From JBBDYG01 sp040901765 (GTDB taxonomy: Bacteria > Planctomycetota > Planctomycetia > Pirellulales > Lacipirellulaceae): a stretch of 64,000 bases of DNA. This document shows positions 43,535-51,982 of the stretch, in pieces (the stretch's first letter is position 1; the number at the start of each line of letters is the position of its first letter). The stretch spans positions 1 to 64,000 of the forward strand of contig JBBDYG010000104.1 of assembly GCA_040901765.1 (NCBI GenBank). The letters are read 5' to 3'. The notes beneath the pieces were generated by a model that was not told where the DNA came from, searched no databases, and worked only from the letters and a program-made list of their open reading frames with translations. Made by a program: the position numbers and the translations under genes.

Positions 43535-44338
43535 ATGCCCGCTCACTCCCAATCCCGCTCCCGTGCCGACGTTGCCGCGATCCTGCTGATCGCCTTCATG
43601 CTCGCCGCCCTCCTCGCGCCCGCGCTGGCAGGCTCCAACGCCAAGGGCGACAAGAATCAGTGCATCCGCCGCATGAGAGACCTCGCAGTCGCCCTCCAGA
43701 ATGCCCACGACACTTACGGCAGTTTCCCACTTGCCTCGACTCAACCCTTCGACCATTCACCGGGGACCGCCGGCGAAAAACCTAGCGGATACAGTTGGCT
43801 CACTCGCTTACTCCCCTTCATGGAGCAGCAGGTTCTCTACAATCATCTCGCCGACAGCGGTCGCTCCAATAAACTTCGTATTCCGCCGTTCGAGCCAGTC
43901 GTAATGACAATCGACGAAAAGTCCAACCTCGCCGTGATGGCGGAGCCAGTGCCGGAGTTCATCTGCCCGAACTTCGCCGGTTCGACCATCGCCGACTCCG
44001 TTCCCGAGTATGCCGCTCTTCCGGAAGACGCCCGTCCCGCCATCACCAGCTACCACGCCACCGCCGGTTCCGATTTCATGAATGCCGACGGCCTCGGCCG
44101 CATGTTGCTGCCGGAGCAAATTGACAAAGTGGCCTATGAAGGCAATGGCGTCATCGTCTTTCCCGGCAAAGTCGGCGACAAACTCATGAAAAAGGGGATC
44201 GGCCTACGAAACATCCCCGATGGCACTTCCAACACGCTTCAGTTCGTCGAGAGCAATGAAAGCGCCTACGCCGCCTGGATCGACGGCCAAACCACCTGGG
44301 TCGTGTCCGCCTGGCCTAGCAATCCCGATGTGCGATAG
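43535..44338 (+). CDS. DUF1559-type secreted protein without prepilin motif
   Basis: The 267-residue protein has an N-terminal membrane segment (AAILLIAFMLAALLAPALAG) followed by the DUF1559 core: NQCIRRMRDLAVALQNAHDTYGSFP, WLTRLLPFMEQQVLYNHLA, and near the end RNIPDGTSNTLQFVESNE. The usual FTLVELLVVIAIIGILI prepilin helix is lacking, replaced by an ordinary hydrophobic segment. Planctomycete DUF1559 proteins are numerous, of unknown function, and thought to be exported. A second gene follows at 44598. Confidence 0.85.
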   Translation: MPAHSQSRSRADVAAILLIAFMLAALLAPALAGSNAKGDKNQCIRRMRDLAVALQNAHDTYGSFPLASTQPFDHSPGTAGEKPSGYSWLTRLLPFMEQQVLYNHLADSGRSNKLRIPPFEPVVMTIDEKSNLAVMAEPVPEFICPNFAGSTIADSVPEYAALPEDARPAITSYHATAGSDFMNADGLGRMLLPEQIDKVAYEGNGVIVFPGKVGDKLMKKGIGLRNIPDGTSNTLQFVESNESAYAAWIDGQTTWVVSAWPSNPDVR

Positions 44339-44342
44339 CTCA

Positions 44343-44444
44343 GGACTTTCGGACAGCGGCGGGGGCCGGATAATGGTCCCTCTAGGAGGTCCGAAAGATG
44401 AGGGAAACTCTCCAGCGAGCTAGGCGCAGACGGAGCGAGGCCTA
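44343..44444 (+). promoter_or_regulatory. Structured leader between the two DUF1559 genes
   Basis: CTTTCGGAC (44346-44354) pairs with GTCCGAAAG (44389-44397) over nine bases around a loop with GGGGGCC/GGTCCC. A smaller TAGGC/GCCTA stem follows at 44421-44444. The stem begins eight bases after the upstream stop; it may be a terminator or a regulatory RNA. No known motif assigned. Confidence 0.45.
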
Positions 44445-44597
44445 TCATAACGGGTGGTAATTCAAAGATAGAATCGGTTCGCGGATCTCGCCCATACGGA
44501 AAGTGTCCGCCTGCGAGGACTAAGCTCCAGTTCGCGCCGCTTGCCGACCGTCGAGGTTTATCGCAATTCACATCATCTTCGTGTGCAAGGGATGACC

Positions 44598-45602
44598 ATG
44601 AAACGCACATCTCCCTCTTTGCGTTCGAGTACGAAGCGAGTCAACGCTTTTACCTTGGTAGAATTGCTGGTAGTGATTGCGATCATCGGCATCCTTGTAG
44701 CCCTGCTGTTGCCCGCCGTGCAGGCGGCGCGAGAAGCGTCGCGGCGATCGCAATGTATGAATAACCTGAAGCAGATTAGCCTCGCCGCGCAAAACTTTGA
44801 ATCGACGAACCGGCACTTTCCCCATGGCACCTACAACTGGATCGACATGTACGGAGGCGGGCCAATGGGACCGCTGGCACAAGACCGTCGATGCTGGATG
44901 CACGACTTGTGGCCCTTTTTGGAGGAAACGTCAATCTATGCACAATTCGATTCCTTCATGCGCAAGAATGGGAACAGTGCATTGGGTTTCCCTGGATTGG
45001 ATACGGTAATCGCTTCGGCCATGTGTCCATCCGACTCGCTGTCACCGAAAATTCATTCCTTCTGGGGTGGGTTAAACGGACAGCCGAATCAAGGTTTCTC
45101 AGGCAACTATGTCGCGTGTGCGGGGAGCCAGTACTTTAACAGGCCGTTGCCTGGCGACTCCTACAGTGGCGCCGAATCGAGTGCGCACCAGGACGGCGTT
45201 TATTTTGCGCTTTCTGAAGTTGCTCCTGCGGATGTGACCGACGGGCTCTCTAAAACGTTCGCCTTTACTGAGATCAAACTGGTGCAAGATACGGACTCGC
45301 ACGACATTCGTGGTCGGTATCACAATCCGACGCATGGCGGCGTGATGTTTACAACGCTCTACCCGCCCAACACGCCCCGCCCCGACCGTTTTAACTGGTG
45401 CGCCCTCAAGCCGCCGGCCGATGCACCGTGCATCCAAACGGCAACGGACATGCAACTCGCGGCGCGCAGCTACCACAGCGGCGGCGTCGTCAATGCGGCC
45501 CGGATAGACGGCTCGGTCGCTTCAATTCCGGAAGGGATTGATGTCGTAGTCTACAACGCGCTAGGGAGTCGAAACGGAGGTGAAAGTGTCGGGACCGAAT
45601 AA
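44598..45602 (+). CDS. DUF1559 domain protein with prepilin-type N-terminus
   Basis: The 334-residue protein has a classic type IV prepilin-like N-terminus: AFTLVELLVVIAIIGILVAL after a short basic leader, with the cleavage site before the phenylalanine-leading helix. DUF1559 follows (LPAVQAAREASRRSQCMNNL, then the H-x-G-rich C-terminal part RSYHSGGVVNAARIDGSV). ATG 44598 has AAGG at about the right distance; ATG 44592 is an alternative. It overlaps the next gene, a common pair in planctomycetes. Confidence 0.93.
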   Translation: MKRTSPSLRSSTKRVNAFTLVELLVVIAIIGILVALLLPAVQAAREASRRSQCMNNLKQISLAAQNFESTNRHFPHGTYNWIDMYGGGPMGPLAQDRRCWMHDLWPFLEETSIYAQFDSFMRKNGNSALGFPGLDTVIASAMCPSDSLSPKIHSFWGGLNGQPNQGFSGNYVACAGSQYFNRPLPGDSYSGAESSAHQDGVYFALSEVAPADVTDGLSKTFAFTEIKLVQDTDSHDIRGRYHNPTHGGVMFTTLYPPNTPRPDRFNWCALKPPADAPCIQTATDMQLAARSYHSGGVVNAARIDGSVASIPEGIDVVVYNALGSRNGGESVGTE

Positions 45603-46014
45603 GCTTTCTGCTGGATGTTGGAGATTCATCGGCCTCGCGACCGCGTTCCCCTTCTTCGTTCTTGTGGTAAGCGGTTGCGGACCCGGTGACGGAAAAGTGT
45701 TGGTCACCGGGGTGGTCACGTTCGATGGGAATCCGATGCCGAATGGCTATGTGATATTCACTCCGGAAGGCGGAGGGACGCCGGTTGCAGGTTCCATTCT
45801 CGACGGTAACTTTGCGTTTTCGGCACCCCCTGGAATACATCGCGTCGAGATTGAAGCGTCCCGATTTGTGGGTCCAAAAAACCCTATCATGGGGCTGCAA
45901 GCCCGCGAGCAGTATGTGCCTTCTCGCTACAACTCCGCATCGACGTTGAGTCAAGAGGTGAAGCCTCAAGGTACAAACGTCTGCGACTTTACACTGTCCT
46001 CAGAGGCCCGGTGA
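45586..46014 (+). CDS. Lipoprotein with carboxypeptidase-regulatory-like (beta-sandwich) domain
   Basis: The 142-residue protein starts at GTG 45586 (or GTG 45580), behind a GGAGG site inside the end of the DUF1559 gene. A lipobox is visible in FFVLVVSGCGPGDG, so the cysteine near residue 30 is probably lipidated. The body is VTGVVTFDGNPMPNGYVIFTP, GNFAFSAPPGIHRVEIEA, a transthyretin-like fold. It is the frequent partner of DUF1559 genes. Function unknown. Confidence 0.85.
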   Translation: MSGPNKLSAGCWRFIGLATAFPFFVLVVSGCGPGDGKVLVTGVVTFDGNPMPNGYVIFTPEGGGTPVAGSILDGNFAFSAPPGIHRVEIEASRFVGPKNPIMGLQAREQYVPSRYNSASTLSQEVKPQGTNVCDFTLSSEAR

Positions 46015-46788
46015 AAGCCGGATCGCGTTCTTGCTTAAGACGAGAAACACGGGGTACTAGGCGTTTCAAGGCCATCGACATGCAGGTACGGTCAAGATTT
46101 TTTTAATCCGGAGCAGTGCGCATCGGGGAACTCGAAAAAGATCGGCACGATAGCACGACCGGCCATGGTGCAATGTTATTGACCAGAGCTTTCCAATAGC
46201 TGTTGCCATCAGGCTACTCAAGATCACCCCCCCATCTCCCGCGCCATCTCCCGCCCCTGCAACCACAACCACACGTCTTTCTCCGGCACATCCTTCTCCT
46301 GCCCCGGCAGCGAATAGTAATACTCGCCCATGTCGCAGCGGCGGGTGCCTGGGGTCGCAGCGCAGCGAAGCCCCCAGCGAACCCTGATAACGCTCTTTTG
46401 CGTCGTTGCAATCCAAGCTGAAGGCTTGGCAGCCATTAGCCGGTGGTAAGCGCAAGCGCCACCACCGGAACATGAAGCGCCAACAAGCAGCACCCCGGCA
46501 GGGGTGCCAGCAACTTTTTTGCACCGACTTGCTGCGACCCCTGCCGGGGTCATGTGTGCGATCAATTCCCTTCCCGGTGGTGCGCTGCGACCACCGGCTA
46601 ATGGCTGCCATCCCTCCGGGATGAAGAGCGCGGAATGATGCCTAACTTCCCCCACAAAGCCGCGACCGCTGGTCGCGATTATCCCCCGCCTCGGCAGCGA
46701 CAACACTTCTAAGGTTGGCACGCAAGCAGTCTTAGAACGATAATGAGTCACCCGAGGTATTCTTTCCCAATTGCGCCGACGACCAAAT
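46015..46788. repeat. Gene-free region holding a family A repeat and a duplicated ATPase gene end
   Basis: From left to right: a short unremarkable stretch, a copy of the 3' end of the ATPase gene (46224-46345), and family A palindromic repeat copy 2 (46428-46609; outer arms GGCAGCCATTAGCCGGTGGT and its exact inverse, inner GCACCCCGGCAGGGGTGCC). A small GCGACC/GGTCGC hairpin follows near 46664. No gene is called. Confidence 0.75.
46224..46345 (-). pseudogene. Duplicated 3' end of the RepA-type ATPase gene
   Basis: About 120 bases are nearly identical to the end of the ATPase gene at 47494-47612. On the minus strand both encode RRCDMGEYYYSLPGQEKD and VWLWLxGREMAREMG. The upstream part of the gene is absent here, so this is a detached fragment. 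Confidence 0.88.
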
Positions 46789-47486
46789 ATGCAAAGGAAT
46801 CACCGGATGCACAACAATGCCGAGAGCACCAGGAATCGACCCAAGATCGCTAAATTGCTTGTCAAAATGGGCAAAAAACAATTCGGCGATCCCTTTGAGC
46901 CATTCAGTTATACCGGAGTGACCGAAGCCGACCGATTGCTAAACGACATCAAAAACTATCCTCATGCATTTGTGTTTGGTTGTCTCATGGATCGGCAAAT
47001 TACCGCAGAGCGAGCATGGATGATCCCTTACCAAATCTCGCAACGGCTTGGCACTTTTCGATTCGCAAAGCTTGCTCAATTAAGTCAATCCGAAATCACT
47101 CGGCTAATGACCATACCGGTCCCTTTGCATCGCTTTACCAAAATAATGAGCAAGAATCTTCATTTGGCGATCGGAATGATTAAGAAAGACTACGGAGGCA
47201 GCGCTGCACGAATTTGGATGAACCGACCGTCGAGCGCAGAGGTAATCTACCGATTTCTGCAGTTTCCCGGCATAGGTCAGAAGATTGCAACTATGGCCGC
47301 GAATCTTCTCGCGAGGAACTTCAAGATTCCGTTCTCAGACTACTCTGCCCCGAGTTTCCTGGCTTGCTCGATTCGCCCATCTGGAGAATCGGCAGGAATT
47401 TGTGCAAACCGCGTAACCCACTATGTCAGCAATGTCCTATGCGGCGGCTTTGTCCGACTGCGAACGGAAAACCAACTGACTACTGA
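46789..47486 (+). pseudogene. Endonuclease III-like DNA glycosylase, broken by an internal deletion and frameshift
   Basis: The first frame (from ATG 46789) reads a HhH-GPD fold: VFGCLMDRQITAERAWMIPY, and the helix-hairpin-helix FLQFPGIGQKIATMAANLL. At about 47336-47346 the homologous text jumps to another frame: CPEFPGLLDSPIWRIGRNLC and then the [4Fe-4S] ligands C-x6-C-x2-C-x5-C (CKPRNPLCQQCPMRRLC), stop at 47486. About 40 codons that should carry the catalytic aspartate are missing. The gene cannot make an active glycosylase. It lies between a duplicated ATPase end and the ATPase gene. Confidence 0.82.
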
Positions 47487-47493
47487 GATTCCC

Positions 47494-48627
47494 TCACCCC
47501 ATCTCCCGCGCCATCTCCCGCCCCTTGAGCCACAACCACACGTCCGTCTCCGGCACGTCCTTCTCCTGCCCCGGCAGCGAATAGTAATACTCGCCCATGT
47601 CGCAGCGGCGGGCTTGCGCGCCCATGTCGCGCAGCGCCCGGCGAATCGTCCGTTCCGCAAATCCTTGCTTCTCTGCGTCAGATAGTAGATGGCGACCCAT
47701 CCGCGGGCCGTCCGCCAGTAGTTCCGCCAAACATTCTGCGGCCTCTTCGCGCGGAGCCTTTCGTAAAATCTGATCCGAGTTCCGCATGAGAGTGCGCGCC
47801 AACTTCACAATTTCATCTGCCGTCAATTTCACCGGCTCAGATTCCCATTGCACCACCGGCGCAGCTTCGCATTCCGAGGAGTCCATCCGGAATGCCAGCC
47901 CCGAGGCACACCTCCCCAGATTGTTCTTAAGCTGAAGCAACAGTCGCCGCGATGAATCGAGCGGATCGGGGGCGACTAACCACACACCCCGCGCCGCGGC
48001 CACAAATGCCATTGAGCCGAAGGCGCCGCGCAAGGAGTATCCGCAATTGTCCTTGGCAAAATGAGTTACCGCCAGAATGGAGATTTGCCATCGCTGGGCG
48101 AGGTCCCCGAGCTGGCCCAGCATCCGCCGCACGACGGCGTTGGAATTGGAATCGAGGCCACGCAAGAAAGAACTGATCGGATCGATCACCACCAGCCGCG
48201 GGTTTTCCATTCCCACCAGCGCCCATTCCAATTGCTCCAAATGATACGCGAGCGTAAACGATGTCTCTTGGCGTCCGTCCGGCGTGCGAACCCCTTCCAC
48301 GACCTTAATCTGCGATAAGTCCGCACCCAGCGCCGTCAGACGGGGGACCACCGTGTCCGCCACGTCGTCCTCTCCGTTCAACAGCAACACCGACCCCTGC
48401 GGCGCGGACGACGATCCCTCGGGCCATTCCACGCCCCGGCTCACTCGCGCTGCGATGTCCAGCGCCACCAGGCTCTTGCCCAGACCCGGATCCCCCACCA
48501 TCAGCGTAAACTTGCCGTTCGCAATTCGCCCCGGCCACAACCAATTCAGCTTCTCAAGCTGCACGTCCGCCAACGAACGAACGACGGCTTCCAACTCCGG
48601 TTCTCCTTCCAGACATCGAACGGACAT
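47494..48627 (-). CDS. RepA-like AAA ATPase (AAA_25)
   Basis: The 377-residue cytoplasmic protein has a hexameric-helicase-type core: Walker A MVGDPGLGKSLVALDIA near residue 44, Walker B PRLVVIDPISSFLRG near residue 145, a sensor SILAVTHFAKDN and an arginine-rich segment. The C-terminal part has RTIRRALRDMGAQARR and ends DVWLWLKGREMAREMG. ATG 48627 is preceded by GGAG. It is unlike the element's helicase in having an intact Walker A. Such stand-alone genes are common in planctomycetes; a plasmid- or phage-derived origin is possible. Confidence 0.85.
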   Translation of the reverse strand: MSVRCLEGEPELEAVVRSLADVQLEKLNWLWPGRIANGKFTLMVGDPGLGKSLVALDIAARVSRGVEWPEGSSSAPQGSVLLLNGEDDVADTVVPRLTALGADLSQIKVVEGVRTPDGRQETSFTLAYHLEQLEWALVGMENPRLVVIDPISSFLRGLDSNSNAVVRRMLGQLGDLAQRWQISILAVTHFAKDNCGYSLRGAFGSMAFVAAARGVWLVAPDPLDSSRRLLLQLKNNLGRCASGLAFRMDSSECEAAPVVQWESEPVKLTADEIVKLARTLMRNSDQILRKAPREEAAECLAELLADGPRMGRHLLSDAEKQGFAERTIRRALRDMGAQARRCDMGEYYYSLPGQEKDVPETDVWLWLKGREMAREMG

Positions 48628-48870
48628 GAAAAATACTCCGCAGTGCCCACGGTCTTTTTAATACACATGTACACTATCACAAGAGGTGGCTTTTTTCAAC
48701 CCCTAATTTGCCGGCCAGACCGAGAAATAGCGCGCAGCGATTCTCCGGCGCAGCTCTGCCAGTTGGATTGCCACCCCCCCGGGACGTGGCATTGTGGCAA
48801 TCCTCGGTAAAAATAGGGTATTTTGGCGCACACGTGGCAAAGCTGAATCGCTGGCTTACGGTCCCCCGCC

Positions 48871-49917
48871 ATGTATACTCACCTCATGGCCCACTCCATC
48901 CACTCCCCCCAACACGCCCTCGTCACCGGCGGCGCCGGTTTCATCGGCAGCCACCTCGTCGAGTTGCTGCTCGCCGGTGGCCTACGCGTAACTGCCGTTG
49001 ACGACATCTCAACCGGCACCTGGGACAACCTGGCCGCCATTCGCGGCCACGAGCGGCTGCAAATCGTCAATGGCTCCGTTACCGATGCCGCGACCGTCCA
49101 CGACTTGGTCACCGATGCCGACGCGGTCTATCACCTTGCGGCGTCGGTCGGTGTGCAGCGGATTGCCGATGCGCCGATCGAATCGATCCAGCGGAACATC
49201 GCGCCGGTCGAGATTCTGTTGAGCGAACTGCTCAAGAAACAACAAGCCGGCCGCGCGGTAAAGCTGTTCCTCGCCAGCAGCAGCGAAGTCTACGGAAAAA
49301 ACCCCAAACTTAAGTGGACGGAGGAAGACGACCTCGTCTTCGGCCCCACAACCTGCGCTCGTTGGTCGTATGGCGCGGCCAAAGCGATCGACGAGTTTCT
49401 AGCGCTCGCCTACTACCGGCAATTCTGGCTCCCCGTGGTCATTGGCCGATTCTTTAACGTCGTTGGCCCCCGCCAAACGGGTCGCTATGGCATGGTCCTG
49501 CCGCGGCTGGTGGACCGAGTGATTGCCGGCCAATCGCCCATCGTGCATGACGACGGCGCTCAAACCCGCTGCTTCGCCCACGTGAGCGATGTCTGCCACG
49601 CGGTCGTCAATCTGATGAACGCTCCCCAAGCAATCGGCCAGGTCTTCAACATCGGCAGCGACCAGCCGGTGAGCATTCGCGAACTGGCGGAGCGGGTAAT
49701 CTCCGCGGCGAACCCGCAGCTAAAGATCGAATACCAATCGTACCGCGACGCCTACCCGCGCGACTTTGAAGACATCCGCCGCCGCGTCCCCGACCTAACC
49801 AAGCTCCGCCGCACGATCGATTACCACCCGCAGCACAACCTCGACGCGATTATCAAGGAAGTCATCGAGTGGAAGCATAGAGTTGACTCGAAAGCAATCA
49901 GCAATCAGCAATCATAA
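48871..49917 (+). CDS. NAD-dependent nucleotide-sugar epimerase/dehydratase (SDR family)
   Basis: The 348-residue extended SDR enzyme has the NAD-binding LVTGGAGFIGSHLVELLLAG, then VYHLAASVGVQR, the serine motif FLASSSEVYGKNP, and catalytic Tyr/Lys in RWSYGAAKAIDEF. It probably modifies a UDP- or GDP-sugar (epimerase or decarboxylase type) for surface polysaccharide synthesis. ATG 48871 is used; 48886 is a second possibility. The tail beyond WKHRVDSK is encoded by tandem AATCAGC words (49898-49930), so the last few residues are low complexity. Confidence 0.9.
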   Translation: MYTHLMAHSIHSPQHALVTGGAGFIGSHLVELLLAGGLRVTAVDDISTGTWDNLAAIRGHERLQIVNGSVTDAATVHDLVTDADAVYHLAASVGVQRIADAPIESIQRNIAPVEILLSELLKKQQAGRAVKLFLASSSEVYGKNPKLKWTEEDDLVFGPTTCARWSYGAAKAIDEFLALAYYRQFWLPVVIGRFFNVVGPRQTGRYGMVLPRLVDRVIAGQSPIVHDDGAQTRCFAHVSDVCHAVVNLMNAPQAIGQVFNIGSDQPVSIRELAERVISAANPQLKIEYQSYRDAYPRDFEDIRRRVPDLTKLRRTIDYHPQHNLDAIIKEVIEWKHRVDSKAISNQQS

Positions 49918-49930
49918 ATCAGAAATTCCT

Positions 49931-51022
49931 TCAGTTCTGCTCGCTCCTCATCCCGTCACTGCCAAGATGCCGGCGCAGATAGCTCGCCCGTTCGATGTTG
50001 CCGTCCGAAGAGTCAAGCTCCATGCCGGTGATCTTCTGCAAATGGGCCGGCTGGGTGTGAATGAAGAGTTTGTTGACGGTTGGAATCTTGACGTCGTTGA
50101 TGAGACCCAGATTCACGCCCATTCGCACGCTGGAAAGCAGGTGCATCGTTTCCTCGGAGCTGATCGTCTGGGCGTTCCGCAAAATGCCGTAAGCACGGCT
50201 GACCCGGTCGTGAAGCGTCTCCTGGCTTTCGCGTAGCAGGAAGTCGCGCGCCTGGCGCTCGTAGTCGAGCAGCACCGGCACCACGTCGCCGACTTTCTTA
50301 AGCAGTTCTTCTTCCCCCATCCCCAGCGTCACCTGGTTGCTGATCTGGTAAAAATCGCCCATCGCCTGCGAGCCTTCGCCGTACAGCCCGCGCACCGCGA
50401 GATTGATCTTCTGTAGGCTGCGGAACACCTTTTCGATCTGCCGCGTGATTACCAGCGCCGGCAGGTGCAGCATCACGCTCATCCGCACCCCGGTACCGAC
50501 GTTCGTCGGGCAAGCGGTGAGGTAACCCAGCTTATCGCTGTAGGCATAGGTGACGCGTTGCTCGATAAGATTGTCGAGCCGGTCGATTTGTTTCCAAGCC
50601 TCCGCCAGATCGAGGCCGCTGTGCATCACTTGAATCCGCAAGTGGTCTTCCTCATTGATCATCACGCTGAATTGTTCGTGCTGATCGATCACCACCGCCC
50701 GCGAACCTTGGCTGTCTGCCAGTTCGCGGCTGATCAGTTGCCGCTCGACGAGAAATAGCCGGTCGATATCTTCCAGCCCGGCGACATCAACGTGCAACAA
50801 GTCGGCCGCAAGTTGCTCGGAGCGCTGCAACTCGCCAAACTGCTCCATAAGCAGCCGCTCAATCTCGGACCGGTCCGATTCAGTGGCTCGGGCAATGAAC
50901 GGAAAGTCGGCCAGATTCCGCGCGAGTCGAATGCGACTGCTGATGACAATATCCGACTCCGGCCCGGTCCCCCGCAGCCATTCGCCGCTCGCCTGCGTTA
51001 GCTGTTCAAAGTTGATGGACAT
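49931..51022 (-). CDS. mcsB: Protein arginine kinase McsB
   Basis: The 363-residue enzyme phosphorylates arginines to mark proteins for the ClpCP protease. The guanido-kinase-type catalytic core is clear: IVISSRIRLARNLADFPFIAR near residue 28, EDHLRIQVMHSGLDLAEAW, and the CPTNVGTGVRMSVMLHLPAL loop near residue 175. Start ATG 51022 was chosen; the frame to 51094 crosses a repeat leader. The adjacent upstream gene is mcsA, whose product activates McsB. No CtsR gene is in the window. Confidence 0.94.
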   Translation of the reverse strand: MSINFEQLTQASGEWLRGTGPESDIVISSRIRLARNLADFPFIARATESDRSEIERLLMEQFGELQRSEQLAADLLHVDVAGLEDIDRLFLVERQLISRELADSQGSRAVVIDQHEQFSVMINEEDHLRIQVMHSGLDLAEAWKQIDRLDNLIEQRVTYAYSDKLGYLTACPTNVGTGVRMSVMLHLPALVITRQIEKVFRSLQKINLAVRGLYGEGSQAMGDFYQISNQVTLGMGEEELLKKVGDVVPVLLDYERQARDFLLRESQETLHDRVSRAYGILRNAQTISSEETMHLLSSVRMGVNLGLINDVKIPTVNKLFIHTQPAHLQKITGMELDSSDGNIERASYLRRHLGSDGMRSEQN

Positions 51023-51028
51023 GGCGCG

Positions 51029-51118
51029 AAATGACGAATTCCCAAATGACGAATGACGAATGAAGGAGGTAGGTATCTCAATTTCATTCGTCATTCGTCA
51101 TTCGTCATTCGTCATTCT
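51029..51118. repeat. Palindromic tandem-word linker between mcsA and mcsB
   Basis: Plus-strand units AATGACGAATGACGAATGA (51044-51062) are mirrored by repeated TTCATTCGTCATTCGTCATT units to 51115. The whole 97-base mcsA-mcsB gap is almost made of this AATGACG word and its inverse. A strong hairpin in the mcsA-mcsB message would result, which could tune mcsB expression. Confidence 0.75.
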
Positions 51119-51119
51119 C

Positions 51120-51632
51120 TCATTTCTGTTTTCGTTTTTCTTCAATTCCACGAATCTTATCGCGGAGCTTCGAGGCCCGTTCGTATTCTTCCGCGGCCAC
51201 CGCCTCCTTCATCTCGCGCCGCAGGCGGATGAGTTGCGTCTGCTGCTCGGCGTCTTTCGCGCAGTGCTGTGGAACTTTGCCGACGTGGTGCGTTTCACCA
51301 TGAATGTTCATCAGCAGCGGTTCGAGTTCCTTTACAAAATACGTGTAGTCGTGCGGACAACCCAGGCGGCCTTGCTTGCGAAACTCGAGGAAAGTGATCC
51401 CGCACACCGGGCAGGTTCGCTGGTCCAACCGCGCCAGTTCCTCGGCGGTTTCGCCAACCGCCAGTTGCTGCGCCAGTAGCCCCGCCATGGCGGGCATTAC
51501 CTCGGAGGCTTCCGACGCCGGCGCCAGAAACGAATGCGCGCACTCCTCGCACAGGTGCAATTCGTTCGGCTTGCCGTCGATCAAGTCGGTGATGTGAAAC
51601 GTCGCCGGCTTCTCGCACTTCTGGCACTTCAT
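51120..51632 (-). CDS. mcsA: McsA, zinc-finger activator of McsB
   Basis: The 170-residue protein has two CxxC zinc sites, MKCQKCEKPATFHITDLIDG with LCEECAHSF, and CPVCGITFLEFRKQGRLGCP, then a UVR motif EMKEAVAAEEYERASKLRDK at the end. This is the McsA architecture. It should activate the arginine kinase encoded directly downstream. The start is ATG 51632; the leader upstream contains the word CTAACCACTAACCACTGACC. Confidence 0.93.
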   Translation of the reverse strand: MKCQKCEKPATFHITDLIDGKPNELHLCEECAHSFLAPASEASEVMPAMAGLLAQQLAVGETAEELARLDQRTCPVCGITFLEFRKQGRLGCPHDYTYFVKELEPLLMNIHGETHHVGKVPQHCAKDAEQQTQLIRLRREMKEAVAAEEYERASKLRDKIRGIEEKRKQK

Positions 51633-51982
51633 AAGTGAACCGTCGCTGGATGCCGCTGGTCAGTGGTTAGTGGTTAGCCGCGACGCGGAGTCTTCGGAAC
51701 GGAGCGCGCAATGGACACCAATCCTAATGTCGACGTGATCCGCCTGGCCGCAAATTGCCGAAATTAAACGTAAGTCCCGATGGCTAAAGGGATTCTATCG
51801 GTGCCCCCCCTAGTGTCAAGGCGAGCCGGAGATTGCGGATTGCGGCACCCAAGGGGTACCCGGGATTGCGGATTGTGACCGACCAAACCCGCTGTTAAAG
51901 TGGCAAAAGCCGATCGCGGATTGCAATTCTGATCACCTCTTCAATCCCAAATCTTAAATCCCAAATCTGCAATCCCGTCACC
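51633..51982. promoter_or_regulatory. Intergenic region between divergent mcsA and trpE with leader words
   Basis: The 350 bases hold the two promoters. A GATTGCGGATTGCGG word (51831-51845, again at 51864-51876) has inverse-like partners in the trpE leader, TCAATCCCAAATCTTAAATC at 51941-51960 and CTGCAATCCCG at 51968-51977. A GCCGCGACGCGGAGTCTTCG word at 51677-51696 recurs inverted at 54456-54480. Confidence 0.65.

Noticed and set aside
46771..47685. Single 304-residue gene
   Set aside because: The frame fuses the first part of a glycosylase with out-of-frame sequence and the reverse of the ATPase gene; homology shows a frameshifted pseudogene instead.
51633..51982. trp leader peptide or attenuator before trpE
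   Set aside because: No short frame with tryptophan codons and no terminator/antiterminator pair was seen; only leader words occur.
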